A DNA stretch of 64,000 nt from positions 231,964,392 through 232,028,391 of the forward strand of contig OY856186.1 in assembly GCA_963693315.1 (NCBI GenBank). The letters run 5' to 3'. This DNA is from Diogma glabrata. Taxonomy: Eukaryota; Arthropoda; Insecta; Diptera; Cylindrotomidae. A program made the position numbers and the translations under genes. A model generated the notes under the pieces. The model worked only from the letters and a program-made list of their open reading frames with translations, did not search any database and was not told where the DNA came from. Shown here piece by piece: positions 1 through 11,470 of the stretch (position 1 is its first letter; every line of letters begins with the position of its first letter).

Positions 1-149
1 ACTTAACGAGAACACAAAACAATCTGGATTTAGAAGAAATAACAATTATTTAAAATTTTCGAAATACAAATCACTCATTATTTACAATTTAATGCCATTT
101 TTTCATATAAAAATGACAAAAATGTGTAATATGTAATCATAATATGTAA

Positions 150-583
150 TCTCATCATTGTAAATCACCTTGTTGAACACCAGATGTTATATCAAAAGAA
201 TCAAAAACTGACTGATTACTATTCTACAATTTGATCCCTATGTTGTGAGTTTACCCAGAGAAACAAGATTCTCTGGGATACCAAGGAATATGATCGGAGA
301 TAAAATAATATCATATGCTTTCTTGAAATCAACGTAAAGCTGATGAATGCTGATGTTAATCACCCAGTATTTTTCACGAATCATCCTTAAGGTAAAACAT
401 TGATCTGCGGTTGGGACGAAAACAACACTGATAGTCACCGATGATAGATTCGGCGAACGGAATGAGTCTAGCAAGTAAGACATTAGCTAGTATTTTATAT
501 GCAGTGTTCATCAGTGCGACTCCATGATAATAAGTACACTTTAGGCGGTCACATTTCTTGTGTTGCTTGTTATTTTCCATTCA
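150..583 (-). pseudogene. non-LTR reverse transcriptase fragment (RTE-like), decayed
   Basis: Read on the minus strand, this is the fingers and palm part of a LINE reverse transcriptase. Recognisable pieces in order are a CDRLKC...YYHGVALMNTAYKIL block (RT motif around NYRGI), IIGDYQC.FRP, FTLRMIREKYW, then motif A as LYVDFKKAYD, and further down SGVQQGD, matching motif B. The reading frame switches once around 430-480, and a double stop ends it near 150. Motif C (xxDD) is not present. Endonuclease and ends are missing, so this is a short dead fragment. The order and wording of motifs fit RTE-type elements best, but other non-LTR clades are possible. Confidence 0.75.
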
Positions 584-1079
584 GCAGGTTGTTTTTGTTG
601 GTCCCAGATTGCAAGACGACGATTAAAAATATCGGTCGTATATATACTACTTTTCCGTTCTCGCGGCGAGTAAAAGTATCATTTATATTTATATACTCTA
701 TCGCCGCATATAGTTTTAAATCTGGTAAATAGAAAAAATGGCAATATTTTTTCCTTGTTAAATTTGGCGCATATTTTTAATCCTTCTCAATTTTTTAATT
801 AAAATTGTTTAAATAACCTTTTCAACTGGTTAATGATCCTTAAATTTTTAAAATTAATATGAGAACATGTTTTACATCATTTTTTGGGTACATGCTCCTG
901 TTTTATAATTGTTCTATTTACAAAAATTTTCTAATTTTCTTTATACAGTGCCATCTGTAAACACTGTTTCATTAAAAAATGTTACGTCATAAATGTATAC
1001 ATTAAATTTGTTCATAAATATTAACAAATTTAACAAAGAAAGAAAAATAATCGTTCTCCTGAAATATTTTTCTCATTTT
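584..1079. other. AT-rich spacer, no feature seen
   Basis: No long frame, repeat or structured element was recognised. The part next to 583 may still contain unreadable upstream sequence of the neighbouring RT fragment. Confidence 0.4.
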
Positions 1080-1600
1080 CTTGTCGGACTGGCCGAACGC
1101 GGCTATATTTTTGTCGGACAACTCGATTTTTTATAATAGCAAATGGTTTTTTATCGTGTTTCATTTTTGTCCGACATGTGGTAATCAATAAACACTACCC
1201 CGCCAGAATTCCGACTTCCAGTCGTCGGACTGAAAAAACGCGGCCGAAAATTCGTCGGACAACATGACCCTTCAACTTCACTAACTTTTGTTAAACAATC
1301 CTGTGAAAACTAGATTTGTTTTTTGATTTTCAATACCCTGGTATTTTGACCAGTTTGAGTTGTCGGACTCGACAAAAGCAGACAATTTTTTGTCGGACAA
1401 ATTTACCTTCGTTTTCTAAAACAAATTTCCACCCCCTATAATAAATAACAAAATTATGGTAATAAATATACAAGACCCCGGGAAATCGCCATGTTTGGGA
1501 GTTTCCCGAGGGAAAAAGCGGCCGAATCAAGGAAATGGCAGATAAAAAAGTTGTAGGACTCGTCAAGGACAAGTGTCTTACGAAGTATAATAAATGTGGT
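1080..1600. repeat. degenerate tandem array with TGTCGGAC motifs
   Basis: A roughly 40-bp block that begins TGTCGGACT and ends TGTCGGACAA, often with a GCGGC core, occurs near 1082, 1223 and 1360. A more decayed fourth block (AAGCGGCCGAA ... GTAGGACTCGT) lies near 1510. Spacing is about 140 bp each time, and a reverse-strand GTCCGAC lies near 1170. This looks like three to four diverged monomers of a satellite-like or subterminal repeat. The CG-rich motif stands out against the AT-rich surroundings. No coding function is implied. Confidence 0.6.
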
Positions 1601-3090
1601 AATCACAAAATTATGTAGGTGTAGGCCCAGGGACTATATGCTGATATGTGCAGTTTAAATTTATTCATTTTCCATTTAATTCATATTCATAAATTAAAAA
1701 TTCATGGAATTTTCACATTTCAATTACTTTTTTAAATACAATTTAAAGAACAAAAAAAAACAATATAATTTTCACTTCATACATTCGTGAATTAATTGTT
1801 TTATATGTTAAAGGAAAATTAAAATAATTTTCCTGATCCTTGATTGTGTTAAATTATCTTAATCGTGCTGAAGATAAACAATGTAACACAACAAAAATTA
1901 TTCGTACGTAAAATAACATTAGTTGATTATGTTTCTGTCTGGATTTGAATAATTTGATTAGATTAAATTACGGTTTCCTGTTAGTGTTAATTAAAGTGAT
2001 GTTCTACAAATAAGTTTCCTCTCGATTAAAATGAAAATAAACAATAAAAGTTCAATTAAGTTCATTTTAAATTTAAATGAAGACATACAAAAAACAACCC
2101 CAACACTGACAAAAACAAAAACTTTGTCAAGATCATAAAAATATTTTCATTATTTAATTTTTCTTTTCTTAAATTGAATGTAGAAGATATTTTAACTAAA
2201 CAAATCACGTCCTTACAGAATCACCATAAAAAATTCTCTTCTTAATCCTAAAACAACAACAATAACACCAACAATAAAAAAAACAAGAATTGATTCTTAA
2301 TTCCGACGTCTTTGTTGGATTTTAATTGAGAATTTAAATTCTTTTATTTTCTATTGTAATACGATGTATTTTGGCTAATGGTAATGCATTTGCATCGTTC
2401 TTGTAATTTTTATATTCAATTAAATCCTTTTTTCTCTATTAGTTTTTTGTTCGTGTTGTTAGTGGAAAATAGAAAACTAGTTAGAAATTGTTTTAAATTT
2501 CTTTTCTCAGACTAATAAATTTTGATGTAATTGATAAAGAGATTGAAAAAAACTATGGATTTTAATTTAAAGTTCTGAGATTTTTACTTTAAATATAAAC
2601 CGAATTGTTATAGATATTAAAATGTTTTTATTTCGTTTAGGCGCGCTTCAAAAAATTATGATAAATTACACAAAGGTTTCATTTAAGTTCTTGTAATTTT
2701 TCAAATATGATTTATTTATTGCTTTATCCGTAATTATAGCTTCTTATTTATGAGAACATTGTTTTTTATTTATTATACTTGAAAGAAATATTATTTAGAA
2801 AGAAATAAGTGAAGAAAATGAAGGCTTTTATTAAAGAGAGGTAGATAAGGAAAATGCTGTAAAAACGAAACAGAAACGAATATATCTCAAACGATTTGAC
2901 CGAAGTGAAGAAATTTTTTCACATATGTTGCGTTCGATTTGACTGAAATAACTGAAAAACCAACAACAATTGCATACGATTTCTCAGTTGTTTCAGTTGC
3001 TTCAGTGCAAATCGATCACGGCTGCAGTTTTAGGTAGATTTCATATAAAAATCTAGCTATTGCAATATGTGTCATCTATGTAATGATGTG
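1601..3090. other. AT-rich spacer, no feature seen
   Basis: About 1.5 kb of very AT-rich sequence. No open frame, terminal repeat or RNA gene was recognised. Confidence 0.4.
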
Positions 3091-3094
3091 TTTT

Positions 3095-3660
3095 CTGTTA
3101 ATATCTTGGACAAGCTCGTGAATCACCAATATCCGACACGTGGTTAAGAAACTAGAAGCTTTTTACTAAAAAAATTTATTTTTTAAAACTGTTATAAAGG
3201 CCGTTTGAATACAAACATTTTTAACAAATTAGCAAATTTTGAATCTTTGTAATCTTTTTTATCAGTTTTCTTTATATACAGACCTTTACAGCAAGAGCAT
3301 TTTGAGTAATCGGCTCCAACAAAAAACTTTTGCAACGAACAAGATGCTTTTAAAACAACCGGCACTCTTACGGTCGCATTTGTTGAGCCAGATCAAAAAA
3401 GTTTCTGGAAATGTGAGTTTTATTAATATCTTGGACAAGTTCAAAAATCAGCAAAATCCGACATATTGTTAAGAAACTAAAGGCGTTTTACTAAAGAAAA
3501 ATTAAGAACATTTTGGATACTAATACATATTTTAAAAAGTTCATAAATTTAGAATCTTTGCAAACATTTTTATTAGTTTCTCTTAAATATAAACCCCTGC
3601 AGTAAGAGATTTTTGATTGATCGGCCTTAACAAAAAAGATTCCAACAATCCACAACAACA
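3095..3660. repeat. diverged tandem duplication, period about 325 bp
   Basis: The stretch starting TTAATATCTTGGACAAG at about 3098 recurs at about 3423. Matching continues through AAGAAACTA, GAATCTTTG and a CTTTACAGCAAGAG / CCTGCAGTAAGAG block. Copies are clearly diverged and carry small indels. No coding potential is conserved between them. Confidence 0.6.
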
Positions 3661-3690
3661 ACAATTTTCAAAAACCTTTAAACCAAACAA

Positions 3691-3820
3691 TAGTACATTA
3701 TGATGCAAGCACGTAAAGCTAAGGTTTTCGGTCATATGTGGAATCTTCGAATCGAGGCGCTAGCCGAGATTTGCACCTAAATTAAGTCCAAAATGGCTTA
3801 CGTCCGTGCATCATGTACTA
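3691..3820. mobile_element. 130-bp MITE, family A copy 1
   Basis: The ends are inverted repeats: TAGTACATTATGATGCA on the left and TGCATCATGTACTA on the right, followed inward by ACGTAAAGCT / GGCTTACGT. The body holds GGCGCTAGCCGAGATT. A second copy of identical length lies at 26430-26559 in the opposite orientation. Broken copies lie at 5394-5662 and probably 16190-16310. A TA outer flank would fit a mariner-type MITE, but the superfamily is not proved. Confidence 0.7.
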
Positions 3821-4762
3821 TTTTTTATTCGTCGTAAGCAAAATATTTAAAAAAATTGTTTAATCTAAATCTAAATCAAAATTAAAATTTTTTAATAATC
3901 TGTATAAATAAAAATGTAAATGTTCGTTTGTTCAAAATAGGTAATCTACGAAAGTACTTGAAACTTGTGCTTGAAATTTGGACACAATGCTACATTCAAA
4001 TACAAAATGGTTTTTTTATAGATGTTTGTTAGCCTCCATGCTCCATATAGGCTGTAGGCTGTCAACAGTACAGGTGGTCCGCACCTGAATTAATCTCAAT
4101 TCCCTCCATTTTATGGTCGAGTTTCACTTAGAGTCCAAGGTGCTAATCACTAGACCACTCAACACACATACATACATACATTTTTTTATACCATTACCAT
4201 TCCATTTCATTGTTTCTCAATGCATGGAAATTGGATATAATACAAAAAACTTCCACAGCGAGTGGTATTTTGGGAGATAATTTTTTTGAAAACCAGAACC
4301 ATAATGTTGTTTAAGACATAATTATTCGTTGCCTTGAATGAAAAATTATTTAAATTTAATCGGATAAATAAAGAATTAGTAAAAATAACAATTATTGAAC
4401 ATTTCTGTTTTCATTCTGTTCCAATTGCTACAAATGTATTTCATCGCGATGATGTATTTCTGCTGAATTTTTAAAAATAAATAAAAAGATCTTTCGTTTC
4501 TATACTATACAAGAGGTTCTTCACGAAAAAAACGATTTAGCGCATTTGTTCAAAACAGCCAATTGACATGATACTATGTGATACACACAAGTTTCAATAA
4601 TTCAGATTAAAGAAAACGTTCCAACTATAAACGAAGTGACAATTATTATAATCGGGCATAAATTTCAACCTAGACATATTGTTTTTCATAAGAGATTGAT
4701 TAATGATTTGAGATAATGAAGATACTCACATTTGAAAATGCCGTCAATTGTTTCACCAATAC
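3821..4762. other. AT-rich spacer with a short microsatellite
   Basis: Sequence just right of the MITE (about 3821-3900) also flanks the other copies of MITE family A, so the repeated unit may be larger than the MITE. A short CATA-type microsatellite lies near 4150-4180. Nothing else was recognised. Confidence 0.4.
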
Positions 4763-4973
4763 ATTGTAGACAGGGCCGGTGCAAGACATTTTTGCGCTCT
4801 GTTCAAACATGAGAAATGCGCCCCCAGGACTTAAGAGTTATCTCAAAATTGTTGTGGCTTATCTTATCGTATTTTAAAATTTGTTGCATACCATTTATAA
4901 TATTTGTTTTTAAATTGTTCTTCCTCAATTGAATTTAAATACGTTGTTTATTATTAAATATCTACATATTTTA

Positions 4974-5060
4974 GGCTAGGTCCATCTTCAGGATCAGAAA
5001 ACTATCAAACATATTAAAATTAGTACTGTTAGTTTTATTATCCTGAAGACGGCCCTAGCC
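4974..5060. repeat. 87-bp inverted-repeat element inside the hAT
   Basis: GGCTAGGTCCATCTTCAGGAT on the left pairs with ATCCTGAAGACGGCCCTAGCC on the right with two mismatches, and the inner AGAAAACT pairs with AGTTTTAT. It is a small MITE or hairpin nested in the hAT element. Confidence 0.65.
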
Positions 5061-5393
5061 CGATATAAATATATATTAACAATAAATAATATATTTTTTA
5101 CTTGCCTAGATAGTAAAGTTTTACTTTACTGTAGTATGGGGTCGTAAAGTGTCACTTGTTAACTCTTTATTTAAAATAAATTTCACTGATAAATTAAAAA
5201 CGCCAATTTCTTGTTACTAATAATTTTATTTTACTATAGATACGTATTTCGAAAGCTATGCTTTCATCGACAGTAACTTATATCAGACCCGATTTCGTTG
5301 TCATAGTTACGTCCAATGCAAATTTTTAATTTTGATTTGGATTAAACATTTTTTTAAATATTTTGCTTGCGACGAATAAAAATTAGTATACGA

Positions 5394-5662
5394 CTTTGAT
5401 TTTGAATTTAATGTAGGTGCAAATCTCAAATGATTTCATTATTTTAAATTTTGATTTAAAAATTAGTTTGTTACTTTTAAAGAATTAATTGATTTACAAA
5501 ATTGATTACAAACCCAAAATTATTTAAACATTAAAGAATACGTAATTTCTAACAGACTATAAATCAAAATTTTGTAGTGTTTCAAGTTACGTTTAAGTTA
5601 AAGTTAACGTCAAGGATTTACCGTCTATAAATCGTGCATACGTCCTTGCATCATAATCTACT
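5394..5662. mobile_element. MITE family A, interrupted copy
   Basis: The left part (TAGTATACGAC... TTTAATGTAGGTGCAAATCTC) and the right part (ACGTCCTTGCATCATAATCTACTA) match the ends of family A copies at 3691 and 26430. About 140 bp of unrelated AT-rich sequence separates the halves. It was inserted inside the hAT element. Confidence 0.5.
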
Positions 5663-5700
5663 ATTTATTTATTTATTTATTTTATTTATTTATTTTATTG
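5654..5700. repeat. TTTA microsatellite
   Basis: A run of ATTT/TTTA units with two irregular steps, immediately after the MITE family A right end. Confidence 0.7.
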
Positions 5701-5718
5701 TTAAGTAAAAGAAACCCT

Positions 5719-5769
5719 TTGTTTTTCCTCAATTAATCCCTTAATATGGGATTAATTGAGGAAAAACAA
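5719..5769. repeat. perfect 22-bp inverted repeat (hairpin)
   Basis: The left arm from 5719 contains TTTTTCCTCAATTAATCCC. Its exact reverse complement occupies 5748-5769, with a 7-nt loop TTAATAT. A single strand could form an uninterrupted 22-bp stem. Nothing around it suggests a gene terminator. It may be the remnant of a MITE or a replication-slippage product. Confidence 0.8.
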
Positions 5770-5845
5770 ATTATCAAAACAAATAATTATTCTCCTGGCA
5801 AAACAAATTTTTAATATGAATTTATAATATTGTTTTTCGGTAAAC

Positions 5846-5996
5846 GGTTGTAAAGTTGAACTTTACTGCCGCTACGGAGAAGGCTAAAGTCTTACTTTTT
5901 TAGGTATAATCATAGCGGCTGTATAGTAACGCCATTTCTATTTTTTTACGGCGGCAGTAAAGTAAATCTCATATTTTTACGACAGCAGTAAAGTAA
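5846..5996. repeat. dispersed repeat rich in GCAGTAAAGT motifs, copy 1
   Basis: TTGTAAAGTTGAACTTTACTG at the left and several GGCAGTAAAGTAA-like motifs at the right form a loosely palindromic unit. A related copy in opposite orientation is at 11471-11636. Probably a MITE. The ends are not sharply defined. Confidence 0.5.
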
Positions 5997-6185
5997 CATA
6001 ATCATACATTAACAGTAACATCACATACATTCAGTAACATAATCGTTCATTTTAATGAATTAAAATCAATAAAAATTAATTTTAGAAAATTTATTACCTC
6101 ATATTACCTTTTTAAATCATATTTATAAAAAATTTGATGTACATATTAATTTCATATTTAAAAAAAGTTTAACGTTTAATACTAT

Positions 6186-6299
6186 TTAATTCGGAGCTAA
6201 AGTGATTTTTTGTGTTTGGTCTATAATTGTCGGGCTTGCTACGGTCGGCCGCCAAAATATAAACTTAACACAAAAAGTAGCACTTCAGCTCCTAATTAA
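6186..6299. mobile_element. 114-bp MITE, family B copy 1
   Basis: The inverted ends are TTAATTCGGAGCTAAAGTG and CACTTCAGCTCCTAATTAA. The inner TTTTTTGTGTTT pairs with AACACAAAAAG. A second, 53-bp copy made almost only of the two ends lies at 9468-9520. It was inserted in the hAT element. Confidence 0.7.
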
Positions 6300-7054
6300 A
6301 TAATATACTATTTGCTTTCAAATAGTTTTCTTTAATTTTGTTTTTGTTCCTAATTCCTAATTTTTACTATTTCATTCATTACTTTTTAAATTTATCAATT
6401 GCTAAAAAAAATTGTCTAGTTTTCTTTTCCATAGAATTTTAATATTTATTATCCATACTCATTTAAAAAAAATATACACATTCAAAATGTGTATATATGC
6501 ACAATCATAAACATCATAAACATGCTATAACTGATTTTGTTATTCTAATTTCAAAACTGTGCAGACGTTTAATGTATCTGTGAATAGCTTTATTCAAAAT
6601 TTCATTAATACTTGTAAAACATAATATTTTGCTACACAGAATTTCAAAAATGTTCAGATATTTTATGGTATGTATGTATTATATTTCAGAACATTGCAGC
6701 AATCAATAGTATGGGTAATATTTTGTGAACAACAATTTAAAAGGAACAGTACTAATACGTTTGTGTGTTTCCTTATTTTTAATTTGTGTGTATTGAGATT
6801 TAAAGTTGAAAAGAGAATACATATTTTATATGTTTAAATTTGTATACATATATGGAAAAATGAATGAAAGCATATATTTGAAACACTGGACAAAATGAAA
6901 GAAAGTTGATGTTCATAAAATATTTTTTTAAACGGTTTAATTCAATTTAAATTGTTAATTGATGTTGGTTTTTGCGCCCTTGTTTTCCTGATAAATTGAG
7001 CGCCCTGTTTTACTGTGCACTTTTGTACAACGCAGGACCGGGCCTGATTGTAGA

Positions 7055-7439
7055 TACGTATGCAAAAACATTCGAAACAGAACTTTGATAGTCATCCGTT
7101 TAAATCAAACCATGCCTTTATCTGAAGTACCGGTTCATTTGCGAAAACCAATTTAATATGACAGTTAATTTTTTTTTTAATTCAAAGTTAGGCATATTTT
7201 GTGTTAATTATAATAAATTATAAACTAACGTCTCTGAATATCCGAAGATACCATGCCCACTAGGGATAAGAATGGAATGTAAATTAAGTTTCTCTGAGAA
7301 ATTTATTAGCGCCAACTTTAAACCTTTGAGGATTAAAGTCATCACGGAAAACTCACGAAGGTAAGGCATTCCAAAGATAACGGAATCCTTCATTTACAGA
7401 CATCAACGTATATGCATGAGTACATTCAAGATACAATTG
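7055..7439. repeat. spacer holding a diverged dispersed repeat (about 7180-7345)
   Basis: The stretch with AAAGTTAGGCATATTTTGTG ... CTCTGAATATCCGAAGATAC ... CACTAGGG matches 16905-17050 (AAAGTTAGACATTATTTAGTG ... CTCTGAATGTCGTAAGATAC ... AACTAGGG). The minus strand here reads GMPYLREFSVMTLIL, and a similar MPY.RGSSF string occurs on the minus strand near 21600. That hints at an old protein-coding repeat I could not name. Confidence 0.45.
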
Positions 7440-9137
7440 CGTATGTTTGTTACTACGGGTGTCTGAACCTATCGATTACATTCACCTGCAATCCAGCTTG
7501 GGACGATATACAAATTTAGTTCCTGTGCAATCGCCGTTGGAAAGGACATCACAGCATAAAGATTTGCAATCGCTGATGAATTTTATGGTAAATCATGAAG
7601 TGTTTGAGTCTGGGCACTGTTGGATGTACTCAGTGGAATGAAAAAAAAGAGGATTGATTGCCTGTCACACGCTCATATTCTAATCTAGCTCAAAACAAAA
7701 TTATTGCAAATGTACACTTCAAATACCCGATGGTAACTTCAATAAGGATTTGCAGGCAGTTGTGACGAAAATTTTTTAACAAGTACCTTGCAGAACAATG
7801 AATCTAAATTCAGAATGCATAAAAGACGGAAATACTCAAAGCTCAGACAGGAAATCCTCCAGAATTAGTAAAGCCAATATAGTTACAGGAAATCATAAAT
7901 ATTGTTTATACAAAATAAGATCAGCATGCAGATGGCGGTATAATAACAACCATAGATATGCGAAACAGGAACATTGAAATAGATAACAACTGGTATTTGT
8001 TCCATAGTCAAATTTGCTACCAAGAACGTACAGAGCCCACATAATCGTGGAATACTGTATCTTTGTTAAATCAATCAAATACGTTTACTACTTATACGTT
8101 TATTAGTAAATTATTATTATTGTTATTAAATAATTATTATTAAATATGCAACAAACCGTCTTGAATTTACCACCTAGAACTTTAACCGCTTTCTTTGCGA
8201 TATGTCAAAATGACGCGTTCACGAAAACACTGCTGTATTCGGAAGTATCTATTTATATATGTATACCTAATATGGAACCCAAATTATTTATACGAGGTTA
8301 AGAAGAAGAGCGAGTCGAGGAACAGCCTGCCATATTAAAAAACTATCATAGGCAGACTGTATCCCATCCTAAACGTGCTTTCCAGCAATTGAGAATTTTC
8401 AATGGCGGTACACATGCCACTTTCTGCAGTGCATGTCAAACTCTGAATTTATTTTAGAATCTCTGACACTGGATGTATGAATTAATTATACATCTATACA
8501 ACAAATTATGGGAAAAATATAAATCGCACATGGTTGAAGATATTTTCTGTCGAATATGTGAAGAATATTCAAATATAAACATGGAGCTCACAAAAAATGT
8601 ACAACGAAGAGTTAATAATGATTAAAGGTCTGTGATTACTGCTTAGTAATCGCGAACTTAGTTCTCAATCAATTATGAATGCTACCGTCGAATTGATCGG
8701 CTGCTGTTGCTTCGATCTATGTAGAATGGCGTCGTTAATATAAATACAATACGGATGATATGCTATTTCGATTTAAAAGATTCCAATTCTCAATTTTATT
8801 GGCATTTGAAATTACCTTCAACAAAGTTCAGGTTCAATCATTTTCAGAAAGTTCAGGTTTCAAAGTTCAGGTTCAATCATGTGGCTCAGATCTAGAACAG
8901 ATTGCTTCTCACATGAACAATTTTATGTTGCCTGTTTAAGAGGCGGCAAAGTAGATAAGCCCTATGTACATATTTCTTTATGGTTACAATCTCTTTATTA
9001 ACGGAACAACAACAAATATTGTTTACCTAAAAGCATCGTAAAATTAAACATATTAGAAACGTTTGCGCTCTCTTTTATTCGTTTTTTTTTCATTCAACCA
9101 GACTCAGCCACAGCAACGCGTGGCCGGGTCCAGCTAG
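7440..9137 (+). mobile_element. decayed Helitron with intact 3' terminus
   Basis: The right end reads CAGCAACGCGTGGCCGGGTC then CAGCTAG, followed by T at 9138. This is the CTAG-T terminus with a GC-rich subterminal block seen in many insect Helitrons. Upstream are fragments of a Helitron Rep/helicase protein in the same orientation (separate entry). The 5' terminus (TC after A) was not located, so the left limit is approximate. No target duplication is expected for this class. Confidence 0.8.
7690..9040 (+). pseudogene. Helitron Rep/helicase pseudogene fragments
   Basis: Several short blocks, in the right order but in shifting frames, match the Helitron Rep-helicase protein. Near 7755 DLQAVVTKIF then CRTMNLNSECIKDG corresponds to the conserved VHGPCG.xNPxSPCMxxG block. 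Near 7960-8085 IDNNWYLFHSQICY then VEYCIFVKSIKY corresponds to the VDNRWVVPYxPxL ... VEYCSSVKSIKY block. Near 8905 CFSHEQFYVACLRGGK corresponds to the C-terminal helicase motif CFSHGQLYVALSRV. TTNIVYLKAS and a stop follow near 9040. Most of the helicase core between 8100 and 8800 is deleted or unreadable. The protein (rolling-circle nickase plus 5'-3' helicase) is dead here. Confidence 0.8.
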
Positions 9138-9138
9138 T

Positions 9139-9700
9139 TTTGAAATAAAAATAAGTTGAACAAGTAACCTTTGACCAAAATTAATGTTATTTTTCTCAAA
9201 CAAATCAAATAACTATGACAACAAAAAATAACAAATATTTTGATTGGATTATAAAATTTTGAATTGAAAGGTTGCTTTGACAAAACTTTCTATTTTATAT
9301 AGAATTTTAACAAATAGGTACAAATGTTAAAAAGTGACGCATTAAGGCCGCAAATCATAGTAATAAAGTAGCACTTTAATATGTGGGCGAATAAAAATTA
9401 TTTTTCTCCAAATGGCCTAAACATTATAGTTTTTGTTTGGATATTTTTTTACAATATAGTATATTATTTAATTAGGAGCTGAAGTGCTCCTTTAGCTTAG
9501 TCACTTTAGCACCGAATTAAATACACTATTTTTTCAGCAAACGTTTAAATTTTTTATAAATATGAAATCAATATATTTAAATTTTTATAAATATGATTTA
9601 TTACCATCGTAATTACGTCCAAAAAAGTAAAAAACATTTAAATTTTGTATAGGTTTTGAAAGAAATAATTTTTTTCTTCAATGCAGCCTTTCAATTCAAA
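9139..9700. repeat. dispersed repeat block with MITE family B copy 2
   Basis: Sequence around 9160-9420 (AACAAATATTTTGATTGG, GCCGCAAATCATAGTAATAAAGT) recurs inverted around 26105-26370, and part of it at 11320-11430. At 9468-9520 lies a 53-bp copy of MITE family B (TTAATTAGGAGCTGAAGTG ... CACTTTAGCACCGAATTAA). No coding sequence was seen. Confidence 0.5.
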
Positions 9701-11470
9701 AATATGAAGGGGCTGACATTTCACAGCTCTGAGATATCAAGAGTTCGGTCTGGGTTAAGGATTTTCATATAGTTTTCGGCAAAACACTTTTATGAGGACA
9801 TTGTTTTTAGTTTTGATCAGCGATGTATATCAAACATAAAACTCTTTGTTAAAGCTTTACAAAACAAACATGAAAATAATACGTCGCCGCAAAATTATAA
9901 CAGATCATAAATTAACATAATTTAGTGAAACGATGGATACAATCAGCAAACTTCTCTAAAACCTCTCCATTTAGATTTTCAAGAAAATATTACAAAATCA
10001 CAAATTCATATTTCTTTCAAAATTCCAAAAATATTGTAAAAATTAAATAAAATCAAGTTTTTTTTCAAAATTCTAAAAATATTCAGAAAATTATTACAAA
10101 ATCAAAGCTTAAAACTTTTTTCAAAAATTCTAAAAATATTGCAAAAATTATAACAATATCAAAAATTGAAACTTTTTCCAAAATTCTAAAAATATTGCAA
10201 CAATTATTACAAAATCAATAATACGAATTTTTTTCAAAATTTCAAAAATATTTCAAAAACTATAACAAATTCAAAAATTTCCATGTCCAATTTCATGTAA
10301 AATTACATTTACGTCATCTAAACATCTAAATTATTTTTATATAATTATTTTTACTTAATTAATTTACAAACATCTAAATTTTTTTTTTCCAAAAAATTGG
10401 GTAAAAAAATAAATGAAATTATTTTTTTGACACACTTGAGAATATTTTTTTGACAAACTCATAATGCAATAAAATTCTCATTAATAATAATTACATGTTC
10501 ATTACATTTCATTTCATACAAATAACTAATTTAATTTTTTTCTAAAAAAATAAATGAAAGTCATTCTTTTGACACACTTGACATTGTTTTTTGACAAACT
10601 TATAATGCCATAATTCTCTATAATAATCATAAAATTTCATGTCATACAAATAATTAATTTTATTTTTTCCAAAAAATTTGGTAAAAAAATAAATAAAAAT
10701 CTTTCTTTTGACACACTTGACAACATTTTTTTGACAAACTTATAATGCCATAATACTCAATATTAATAATAAAAATTCATGTCATACAAATAATTACTTA
10801 TATTTTTTTCCAAAAAATTGGGTAAAATAATAAATAAAATTCTTTCTTTTGACACACTAGACAACATTTGTTTGACAATCTTCTTATGCAGTAATATATT
10901 TTTTAATCTCACATACCAATCCTTACCATCCAAGATTTCTCCACATTCTTTGTTCCTACAAATTATCACTTAAAATGAACGTTTTTTAAGCCAAAAATAT
11001 GAAAATTTGCTATTTTTGACACACATAATGATTTTTCTAACACACTTCCGGTACAGTTATCAAATATCAAACACATCGTCCTTTCGGACCTGCCCATTGG
11101 GGCATTTTTAGAAATAAAAGTTTTTGAAATATCTCCAGCCGTTTTCTAGATTTCGTAGGTCATGACGGCCGGCCGGCCGACTGGCAGACAGGCATACATT
11201 TTTTATTGCTTTTTTAGAATCAGTGGTTCCTAAAACGTCGAGAAATGCCAAAAAAGTGGGGGTAAGAATTTCACTTTTGGCTCGAGAATTCAATACTTAG
11301 GTCTTTCAGACCGAACTAATTTCATAATCCAATCAAAATATTTGTTATTTTTTGTTGTCATAGAAGTTATACAAATTGTTTAAAAAAATAACAAATATTT
11401 TGGTCTTGTTCAACATATCTTGTTGAATCTTATCTTGTCCTCATAATCTCATGTTATAAGATGTTATTTT

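Larger units (their letters stand above)
4771..7046. mobile_element. hAT-type DNA transposon, non-autonomous
   Basis: The left end is CAGGGCCGGTGCAAGAC and the right end, read on the other strand, is CAGGCCCGGTCCTGC. CAGGG...GCC-type ends are typical of hAT elements. The element is flanked by a perfect 8-bp duplication ATTGTAGA (4763-4770 and 7047-7054), the size expected of hAT. Both ends carry further matching GCGCCC-rich sequence (near 4816 and 6976). No transposase frame remains inside the 2276 bp. The interior holds several nested inverted-repeat elements listed separately. Superfamily assignment rests on termini and target duplication, not on protein. Confidence 0.88.
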
